DNA of 42,118 nt from Alphaproteobacteria bacterium (GTDB lineage Bacteria; Pseudomonadota; Alphaproteobacteria; UBA828): the NCBI GenBank assembly GCA_022826665.1, contig JAJDUK010000100.1, positions 1-42,118 on the forward strand, in the 5' to 3' direction. Positions 36,088 to 42,118 of the stretch are shown here, piece by piece. Each line of letters begins with the position of its first letter. Position 1 is the first letter of the stretch. The notes under the pieces are model-generated. The model was not told the DNA's origin. It saw only the letters and a list, made by a program, of their open reading frames with translations, and ran no database searches. Position numbers and translations under genes: made by a program.

Positions 36088-37815
36088 CTACTCCGCTGCT
36101 TCGGCGGCGCCGTCCAGGCCGTAGTGCTCCCGCGCCGAGGCCGGCGAGATGTAGCCCTCGGCCAGATCCTCGATCACCTGCTCGCGCGAGCGCTGGCGCG
36201 GATCGCCCCAGCCGCCGCCGCCCGGAGTCTGGAAGCGGATCGAATCGCCCGGCCGGATGCGGACGTTGCTCCACTTGCTCGGGCTGGCCTTGCCGAAGGC
36301 CTCGTCGATCATGTGCCAGCTGGTCGTGTTCGCGGACTGGTGCCAGGTGCCGGCGAGGCCGCCAGGCTGGCCGCCGTGCAACCCCCAGGGCCGATTGCGG
36401 TGGCGGTCCGACATCTGGCTGCCCATGATCTCGGTATCCAGGCTCTTGAGCGTGCGCTGGGTGCTGAGCCCGCCGCGGTTCAGGCCGGCGCCGCCTGAAT
36501 CCTGCACCAGAATGTAGGACTCGGTGCGGAACGGGAAGCGGGTCTCGAACACCTCCACCGGCACCACCCGGCAGTTGCCGTTGATCGAATCGGTGGCGTC
36601 GTTGCCGTCGGCGAAGCTGCGCCCGCCCCAGCCCGAAAGCTCGATGGCGTAGCAGACGAAGGCCTCTCCGGTCTCCTCGTCGGTGCCGCCGAAGACAAAG
36701 TTGGTGTGCGTCGCGCCCTCCGCCGCCATGGTGCGATCCGGCAGCGCCGGCGCCAGCGCGCCGATCACCGCGCCCGCGATCTTGCAGTGGGTCTCGGTGT
36801 TGCCGCCGACCTCGGGCCCCGGATAGTCCACATTGAGCAGGGTGCCGGGCGGCGAGACCACGCGGATCGGACGGAAGCAGCCCGAGTTCTTCGGGATGGT
36901 CTCGTCGGTGACCTGCAGGATGCCGTTGTAGGCGGCAGAGTAGGAGACGCCGAGGGTGGCGTTGATCGGGCCCAGCGCCTGCGGCGAGGTGCCGGAATAG
37001 TCGATCACCACCTCCCCGCCCTGGACGTGGACCGCCACCTTGATCGTATACGGCTTGCTCTCGATGCCGTCGTCCTCGACCTGGTCCTGAAAGCGATAGA
37101 CGCCGTCCTCGATGGCGCCGATCTCCGCGCGCATGCGGCTCTCGGAGTAGTCCATCAGGTCGAGCACGTTGCGGCGGAACTGCTCCTTGCCGTACTTGCG
37201 GATGAGCTTGGCGAGCCCGCGCTCGCCCACGTCCACGCCCGCGATCAGCGCGCGCAGGTCGCCGTAGTTGTAGCGGGGGGTGCGGACGTTCGCGAGCAGC
37301 AGCTTCCAGACCTCCTCCACGTCCTCGCCGCGGCTCTTGATCTTGACCGGGGGCACGCGGATGCCTTCGTGGAAGATCTCGGTCGCCTCGCCGGCGAAGG
37401 CGCCCGGCACCATGCCGCCAATCTCCTGCAGATGCCCGATGGTCATGGCGAAGCCCATGAGCTCGTCATCGACGAAGACCGGCTTGATCAGGGTGTGCTC
37501 GGGGCAGTGCAGGCCGCCGCGATAGGGGTCGTTGTGGCAGATCACGTCGCCGGGCTCGAGGGTCTCCAGCGGGATCTCCTTGACGCAGCTGCGCACCAGC
37601 AGGGGCACGCCGCCGATCATCGAGGGGCAGTATTCGGCCTGCGCGATCATCTCGCCTTCGGGGCTCGCGAGCGCGCAGGTGAAGTCCAGCGCCTCGTTGA
37701 AGATCGTCGAGTACGACGTCTTCATCAGCACGATGCCCATCTCGCGGCAGACCGCGGTCATGGTGGAGTCGATGATCGACATGGCGACCATGTCGACGTC
37801 GGGCTTCTGGGTCAT
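36088..37815 (-). CDS. Hydantoinase/oxoprolinase B-family subunit
   Basis: A 575-residue protein of the HyuB family. Conserved stretches include TSYSTIFNEALDFTCAL, GDVICHNDPYRGGLHCPEH and GHLQEIGGMVPGAF, in which Asp and His residues probably bind metal in this family and in acetone carboxylase alpha. The C-terminal part has GGGGWGDP. It lies two bases from the A subunit gene and works with it in an ATP-dependent ring-opening or carboxylation reaction. Substrate (N-methylhydantoin, oxoproline or another) is not decidable here. It meets the CCA transferase gene end to end. Confidence 0.88.
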   Translation of the reverse strand: MTQKPDVDMVAMSIIDSTMTAVCREMGIVLMKTSYSTIFNEALDFTCALASPEGEMIAQAEYCPSMIGGVPLLVRSCVKEIPLETLEPGDVICHNDPYRGGLHCPEHTLIKPVFVDDELMGFAMTIGHLQEIGGMVPGAFAGEATEIFHEGIRVPPVKIKSRGEDVEEVWKLLLANVRTPRYNYGDLRALIAGVDVGERGLAKLIRKYGKEQFRRNVLDLMDYSESRMRAEIGAIEDGVYRFQDQVEDDGIESKPYTIKVAVHVQGGEVVIDYSGTSPQALGPINATLGVSYSAAYNGILQVTDETIPKNSGCFRPIRVVSPPGTLLNVDYPGPEVGGNTETHCKIAGAVIGALAPALPDRTMAAEGATHTNFVFGGTDEETGEAFVCYAIELSGWGGRSFADGNDATDSINGNCRVVPVEVFETRFPFRTESYILVQDSGGAGLNRGGLSTQRTLKSLDTEIMGSQMSDRHRNRPWGLHGGQPGGLAGTWHQSANTTSWHMIDEAFGKASPSKWSNVRIRPGDSIRFQTPGGGGWGDPRQRSREQVIEDLAEGYISPASAREHYGLDGAAEAAE

Positions 37816-37817
37816 GG

Positions 37818-39866
37818 TCAGGACTCCTCGGCGATGCGGCCGATCAGAAGATTGCCGTACTGATCCACCTTCATGGGTTGGCCGGGGCGTAGCACGGTCA
37901 CCGAGACCGGCTCCTCGATGACCGCAGGCCCGGTGATCGCGTGGCCGTCGCGCAGCTGGGCGCGGTTGTAGATCGGCGTCTCGTGGCGCCCGTCGTCGAA
38001 CACGACCGAGCGCGTCGAGACGACCTCGGGCTCGCCGTCGGCCTTGCCGATGGTGGCAAGATCGGGTTTTTCGGTGAGCGAGACGACGGTGGCCTTGACG
38101 GTGATGACCTCGATCACCTCGCGCGGGATGTTGAAGCCGAAGCGCGCGAGGTGCATGTCGTGGAACGCCTGCCAGACCTTGGGCGTGGTCTCGTCGGTGA
38201 AGGAATCGAAGGCGACCGGGATCTCCAGCTCGTAGTTCTGGCCGAGATAGCGCATCTCCAGCGAGCGGTAGATCTCGATGTTCTTGACGTAGCCCTGCGC
38301 CTTCAGCTCGGCGATGCCGGTCTCGATCAGCGCGTGCATCACCTCCGATGCCCGCGCCTGGTCGAAGCGCTTGGAGGTCATCTGCACCGTGCGCTGCACG
38401 TCGACGCGGGCATCGGTGAGGATGAAACCGAAGGCCGAGAACTGGCCCGGATAGTTGGGGATGACGCCCGACGGGATGCCGGCGTCGTTCATCAGGTCCG
38501 CCGAATGCAGCGGACCCGCGCCGCCGAAAGCGAGCAACGCGAAGTCGCGGGGGTCGAGGCCGCGCTCGATCAGCACCGAGCGGAGCGCCCCCACCATGTT
38601 GTTGTTGGCGATCTGCACGATGGCGAGTGCCGTCTCCTCGGCGGTGCGTCCCAAGGGCTCCGCAACCGTCGCGATCGCCTTCTCAGCCGCCGCGACATCG
38701 AGGGCCATTTCGCCGCCCAGGAAGTTCTCGGGGTTGATGCGCCCCAGCAGCAGGTTGGCGTCGGTCACCGCCGGGCGCTCGCCGCCGGTGCCGTAGCAGG
38801 CGGGGCCTGGGTTCGCACCGGCGCTCTCGGGCCCCACGCGCAGCATGCCGCCCTTGTCGATCCAGGCGATGGAGCCGCCGCCCGCGCCGATGGTGCGGAT
38901 GTCGATCATGGGGATCTGGATGGGGACGCCGAACTCCACCTCGTAGTCGGTGGTGAAGTTCTCCTGCCCGCCCACGATGGTCGACGTGTCGGTCGACGTG
39001 CCGCCCATGTCGAGGGTGACGAGGTGGCTGATGCCGCTCAGCTTGGCGACATGCTTGCCCGCGATCACCCCGCCGGTGGGGCCGGAGACGGTCATCTGGA
39101 TCGGCGTCCGCTGCGCCGCCTCCAGGGTCATCTCTCCGCCGTTGGACTTGATGACGACGGCCTGGTCGGTGACCCCGCTCCCCTTGAAGCGCTCGCGCAG
39201 GTTCGCGACCTGGCTGTTCACCACCGGCTTGACGTAGGCGTCCGCGATGGTGGTGGACGCGCGCTCGTATTCCTTCCACTTCGGCAGCACGTCGTAGGAG
39301 ATGGAGATCGGAATGTCCGGCAGCTCCTCCTCCAGAATCTCCTTGGCGCGCCGTTCGTGGTCCGGCGTCACGTAGGAGAACAGGAAGTTGACGGCCACCG
39401 CCTCGATGGAGCCCTCCTCCCTGATCTGCTGCGCGATGGCGCGGACCCCGTCCTCGTCGAGCGGCACGTGCACCGTGCCGTCGGACATGATCCGCTCGTT
39501 CACCTCGTAGCAGTTGCGGCGCTTCACTAGCGGCTTCGGCTTGATCCAGGTGATGTCGTAGTGGCTGCGCCTGTTACCCCGCTGGATGAACGGGATGTCG
39601 CGAAAGCCCTCGGTGGTCACGTAGGCCACCTTCGCGCCCTTGCGCTCCAGGATCGCGTTGGTCGCCACCGTCGTCCCCAGCCTGATGTTGCGGATGTCCG
39701 ACGGCGCCTCGAAGCGTCCGAGCCCGCCCAGGATGCCTTCGTTGGGGTCGTGGGGCGTCGACAGGATCTTCCAAACATCGACCGCCCTGGTCTCAGAATT
39801 GTAGCTCACGAAATCCGTGAACGTGCCTCCAACGTCGATCCCGACAAGATAATCTGTCAACACCAC
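37818..39866 (-). CDS. Hydantoinase/oxoprolinase A-family subunit (ATPase fold)
   Basis: A 682-residue HyuA-type protein with the actin-like ATPase fold: phosphate 1 loop GIDVGGTFTD at 9-18, VSGPTGGVIAG, and phosphate 2 loop LDMGGTSTDTS, followed by GAGGGSIAWIDKGGM. It phosphorylates or activates the substrate for the B subunit. The start is GTG at 39866, preceded by GGGAGA; the next codon is also GTG. It is transcribed leftward with the B subunit gene directly after. Confidence 0.88.
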   Translation of the reverse strand: MVLTDYLVGIDVGGTFTDFVSYNSETRAVDVWKILSTPHDPNEGILGGLGRFEAPSDIRNIRLGTTVATNAILERKGAKVAYVTTEGFRDIPFIQRGNRRSHYDITWIKPKPLVKRRNCYEVNERIMSDGTVHVPLDEDGVRAIAQQIREEGSIEAVAVNFLFSYVTPDHERRAKEILEEELPDIPISISYDVLPKWKEYERASTTIADAYVKPVVNSQVANLRERFKGSGVTDQAVVIKSNGGEMTLEAAQRTPIQMTVSGPTGGVIAGKHVAKLSGISHLVTLDMGGTSTDTSTIVGGQENFTTDYEVEFGVPIQIPMIDIRTIGAGGGSIAWIDKGGMLRVGPESAGANPGPACYGTGGERPAVTDANLLLGRINPENFLGGEMALDVAAAEKAIATVAEPLGRTAEETALAIVQIANNNMVGALRSVLIERGLDPRDFALLAFGGAGPLHSADLMNDAGIPSGVIPNYPGQFSAFGFILTDARVDVQRTVQMTSKRFDQARASEVMHALIETGIAELKAQGYVKNIEIYRSLEMRYLGQNYELEIPVAFDSFTDETTPKVWQAFHDMHLARFGFNIPREVIEVITVKATVVSLTEKPDLATIGKADGEPEVVSTRSVVFDDGRHETPIYNRAQLRDGHAITGPAVIEEPVSVTVLRPGQPMKVDQYGNLLIGRIAEES

Positions 39867-40073
39867 TCTCCCACGCAGTGAGGCGCACGCCGGGCCCCGC
39901 GGGCTCGACGACGCGCCGATTCGATCATGGCCCGGCCTCCCCGTGTGCCGGGCGGCCGAATGTTATGGGGAGACCGGCCTAGAGGCAACTGCCGAGCACT
40001 CGATCGAAAGCAGACGCGGCGCCCTCTATTCGCCGCCGTTCCACTAGGCGAGGCCGCTCCCTCCGCGGTGCGC

Positions 40074-40103
40074 TTGACAGGCGGCGAGGGCGCCGCGTAT
40101 AGC
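40074..40103 (+). promoter_or_regulatory. tRNA-Met promoter
   Basis: TTGACA at 40074-40079 and TATAGC at 40098-40103 are 18 bases apart, with a GC-rich stretch after the -10 element, as usual for stable RNA promoters. Transcription would begin about 15 bases before the tRNA. Confidence 0.7.
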
Positions 40104-40123
40104 GATGCGCTTCCGGCTCCTGG

Positions 40124-40199
40124 GGCGGGGTAGCTCAGTCGGTAGAGCAGTGGAATCATAATCCATGGGTCGGGGGTTCGAGTCCCTCCCCCGCTACCA
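40124..40199 (+). tRNA. tRNA-Met (CAU), elongator type
   Basis: A 76-base cloverleaf with encoded CCA. Acceptor arms GGCGGGG and CCCCGCT pair with a G-U at the end. The anticodon arm GTGGA-ATCATAA-TCCAT gives anticodon CAT. The first acceptor pair is a proper (wobble) pair, unlike initiator tRNA, and the ATCATAATCC loop is that of elongator tRNA-Met rather than the isoleucine tRNA that also has CAT. Confidence 0.9.
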
Positions 40200-40324
40200 G
40201 CTAGAGTCGGATAACTTATTGATGAACCGTCGTTTTCAGAGGCGACGCTAAATCATATACCCCGTTATATCCCACACTCAAGCGGGCTTGGTCGCCCCCG
40301 CCTGCAATTGCCCCCCGGGTGTTG

Positions 40325-40367
40325 TTGGTCGCCGTCGTTTGATTCCTCGGAATCAAAGGGAACCAAC
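40325..40367. repeat. Composite inverted repeat
   Basis: TTTGATTCC (40338-40346) and GGAATCAAA (40349-40357) form a perfect nine-base inverted repeat with only two bases between, and GTTGGT / ACCAAC outside extend the symmetry. It lies downstream of the leftward STAS gene and could end its message, but no T run follows on that strand; a protein-binding site is also possible. The flanking 40200-40442 holds no gene. Confidence 0.5.
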
Positions 40368-40442
40368 ACGTTGCCACGCCGATCGGCGTCCAATCTACGC
40401 ACCGAACAACAGGTAGGGTCTCCGAGGTACAAAACGACCGCG

Positions 40443-40781
40443 TCAACGGTCGAGCGCCGCCAGCGCGTCGGCACTCGTCGGATAGATCGCGATGATCCTG
40501 TCGAAGCCGCTGGTCCCAAACGCAGCGCGGACGACGTCGGAAAGGGAGCACAGCGCGAACCCGACGTCCCGGCTCCGGAGGCTCTTCGCGGTCATGAGCA
40601 CGGCCCGAAGTCCGGAGCTGCTGATGTAGACCAGCCGCTCGAAATCCATGATCACCGCGCGGTCGCCGTCTTCGGTGGCGCATCGGACAGTCTCCATGAA
40701 CTGCCGGACGTTGGCGCCGTCTATTCGCCCCTGCACGCGCACGGACAGGATGCCGCCCTCCCGATCTGCGCTCAACTCCAT
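40443..40781 (-). CDS. STAS-domain protein (anti-sigma factor antagonist-like), paralog
   Basis: A 112-residue single STAS domain, the same length as the protein at 8192 and clearly its paralog: both have DFE-L-YISS-GLR-VLMTAK-LR, then L-DVVR-F--SGFD--I-I-PT. Here the residue aligned with SpoIIAA Ser58 is serine (YISSSGLR). The ATG at 40781 is chosen because GGAGG lies eight bases before it and because it matches the start of the paralog. It probably acts in the same kind of partner-switching circuit; no sigma factor or anti-sigma gene adjoins it. The interrupted kinase copy lies 1.1 kb upstream on the other strand. Confidence 0.83.
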   Translation of the reverse strand: MELSADREGGILSVRVQGRIDGANVRQFMETVRCATEDGDRAVIMDFERLVYISSSGLRAVLMTAKSLRSRDVGFALCSLSDVVRAAFGTSGFDRIIAIYPTSADALAALDR

Positions 40782-40798
40782 TGCCATGACCTCCACCG

Positions 40799-40978
40799 CT
40801 AAAGCCCGCCGTACCTCACCTCCCGTACGCAACGCCTGCCGTCCTCGGCGTCACCAAGTACGATTTCGGGGGTGCCGAGGCTGAGGGCCGCCTGCGAATC
40901 CGGGTCGCTGCCTCCGCCGTAGACCGCGAGGGAGAGGACGGCTGATACCGCCAGGCCGCAGGCAGAACGGACCCTCAT
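40799..40978 (-). CDS. Small exported peptide candidate with damaged lipobox
   Basis: A 59-codon frame starting MRVRSACGLAVSAVLSLAVY and followed by GGGSDPDSQA. The leader looks like a lipoprotein signal peptide in which the position of the lipid-bearing cysteine is tyrosine, one base away from a cysteine codon (TAC for TGC). It stops 17 bases before the STAS start, reading the same way. No family is recognised. It may be a decayed lipoprotein gene. Confidence 0.35.
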   Translation of the reverse strand: MRVRSACGLAVSAVLSLAVYGGGSDPDSQAALSLGTPEIVLGDAEDGRRCVREVRYGGL

Positions 40979-41857
40979 GCTGGTGGACACCAAAAAAAGC
41001 GGCCGCCCGCCCACGGCAGCACAACAAGGCGTCACGAGGATGGGGCAGGCGGCCGAGTGGTCCCGAACCAATATTGGGGACCGAACCTTGAGATGGAGCC
41101 GTCCGCCAGTAAGGACGTTCCCGCCGCGACCGCAGGAACGAGGCGGACGGCCCCAAGGGACGGAAGCCGAGACAGGGATCGAGCTGATGCTCCAAAGGCT
41201 CCCGCCCTTTCCGTGATGCCAATGCCTCTTCTTCCGAAAGGGCCCAGCTTCCCCGGAGCAGGCCTTTGATGAGGGCAAGGCGCTCGCTGATAGAGCCCTG
41301 GTTTCTGTCGCGACCAAGCATGGCCCGACGCTGGTTTCACGCGACGCCTGCGACCGCAACACCCGCGAGGATGGCGACGAATTCGCGTATCCGCATCGTT
41401 CGACGACTCGTGTTGGTCACCAACCCACCACCTTCGGCAGGACCACACCAGGACCGACGTTCGGCACGACGCCGTCACCATCGGTTGCCCGCTCCGTTCC
41501 GGCCGCGTGGTGCCATCTTGCTCTTCGTGCCTCCTGAAGCCGCTTGTCTGGCATCCGCCGAACCAGAGTCATAAAGAACCGACATATGGAGAGCGTCCCG
41601 CCATTCCTGCTGCTGCGCGCGCGACACGCGCAAACGAGTGCCCTAGAGGGCAATTCTTACCGAACTATTTGTAAATTGTGTGTGCCGAGCTTAGCCATGT
41701 TGGTGTTTTTTCCGTAAATGTTGGAGTACGTTGGTCCCGGCGCATCTGTGCCGCCAGCACAGTCGAAGCCTCGCCGAGCGTGCGTCCCGTGCGCCGCAGC
41801 GGGCGACCGAAGGCTGCGGGAACTGGAGTGCGGACTGGGTCGGCGAAGGAGGAGGTC
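40979..41857. other. About 880 bases without a supported gene
   Basis: Several overlapping open frames exist on both strands, none with family resemblance. On the minus strand near 41400 a short leader-like frame MRIREFVAILAGVAVAGVA ends at once in a stop, suggesting a decayed exported protein. Around 41640-41730 the sequence is AT-rich, as expected for the promoter of the interrupted kinase gene that starts at 41858. Confidence 0.4.
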
Positions 41858-41978
41858 GTGAACGAGACCGGCGAACCGCGGCAGGAGGTCGAGGCGCTGC
41901 GCGAGCGGATCTCGGCACTCAGCGCGGCGATCCTGCGCATCAGCGCGAGCCTCGACGTCACCACCGTGCTGCAGGAGG
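41858..41978 (+). pseudogene. 5' fragment of a GAF histidine kinase paralog, cut by IS21
   Basis: About 40 codons from a GTG start with AGGAGG just before it. The product (ALRERISALSAAILRISASL, then TTVLQEV) matches the first 40 residues of the kinase encoded at 5823 (ALEARISTLTAAILRTNASL, then ATVLQEV). At 41979 the coding sequence joins the terminus of an IS21-family element, and the frame ends at a stop at 42017-42019 inside it. The rest of the gene may lie beyond the element outside the window. Confidence 0.85.
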
Positions 41979-42118
41979 TGTCAACGGCGGCGGGAATATG
42001 CGCCAGAGCGGCGGAGTAAAATTGTACCACGGTCTCGGCGGTAGCTTGTCCCCGTAGTCCACGGGAGGGCCCCGCGCGCGGGGCGACGCGCCCTCCGCGC
42101 GGCTGGCGGCGGCCCGCG
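41979..42118. mobile_element. IS21-family terminal region, copy 2 (runs off the window)
   Basis: The first 140 bases match 10865-11004 in the same orientation with ten mismatches. They begin TGTCAACGGCGG at the exact point where the kinase fragment loses homology, so this is the true tip of the element. By analogy istB and istA should follow to the right, read leftward. Confidence 0.85.

Noticed and set aside
41032-41481. Overlapping minus-strand frames of 150-190 codons
   Set aside because: Three frames compete over the same bases, none has a ribosome binding site or family signature, and codon use is not gene-like.

Overview
The window is about 42 kb of high-GC DNA whose gene families point to an alphaproteobacterium. 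The signs are a complete iscR-sufBCDSUTA cluster, the DUF1285 / CoA-pyrophosphatase / DUF6111 / CCA-transferase block, many ABC and TRAP solute-binding proteins, and an alphaproteobacterial-type elongator tRNA-Met. Genus and species cannot be read from the sequence.

Layout. 1-8.2 kb: a flavoprotein of the dimethylglycine/sarcosine dehydrogenase type, a histidine kinase fused to a receiver and an OmpR-type DNA-binding domain, a truncated Flp-pilus TadG-like fragment, an orphan TRAP binding protein, and a nuclease gene cut off by an IS630-type transposase remnant. 8.2-10.6 kb: a STAS (anti-anti-sigma-like) protein followed by a divergent RpoD-like sigma factor. 10.9-13.7 kb: a decayed IS21-family element whose transposase is fused in frame to the N-terminal half of a tyrosine integrase, next to tRNA-Pro(UGG). 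14.0-20.8 kb: the SUF iron-sulfur assembly operon with its Rrf2 regulator and a recognisable promoter. 20.9-25.1 kb: a HepT/MntA toxin-antitoxin pair, acetoacetyl-CoA synthetase and a Tat-exported multicopper oxidase. 25.4-33.2 kb: a probable seven-gene operon joining a complete ABC importer (binding protein, two permeases, ATPase) to E1-alpha, E1-beta and a lipoyl-alpha/beta-hydrolase protein of the acetoin dehydrogenase type. 33.3-36.1 kb: a housekeeping block ending in a CCA-adding enzyme gene of mosaic composition. 36.1-39.9 kb: hydantoinase/oxoprolinase A and B subunits. 40.1-42.1 kb: tRNA-Met, a second STAS gene, and a second copy of the kinase 5' end interrupted after about 40 codons by another IS21-family end that runs off the window.

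The strongest unexplained pattern is regulatory. A GAF-type kinase and a single-domain STAS protein occur near each end of the window as paralogous pairs. One pair sits beside an RpoD-like sigma factor with changed residues at promoter-contact positions, and the other pair has its kinase destroyed by an IS21 element. This resembles a duplicated signalling module feeding an alternative primary-type sigma factor, but no anti-sigma kinase is visible here. The second notable object is the integrase-IstA chimera, which keeps all three DDE residues of the transposase while its own DNA-binding domain is replaced by the arm- and core-binding domains of a tyrosine recombinase.
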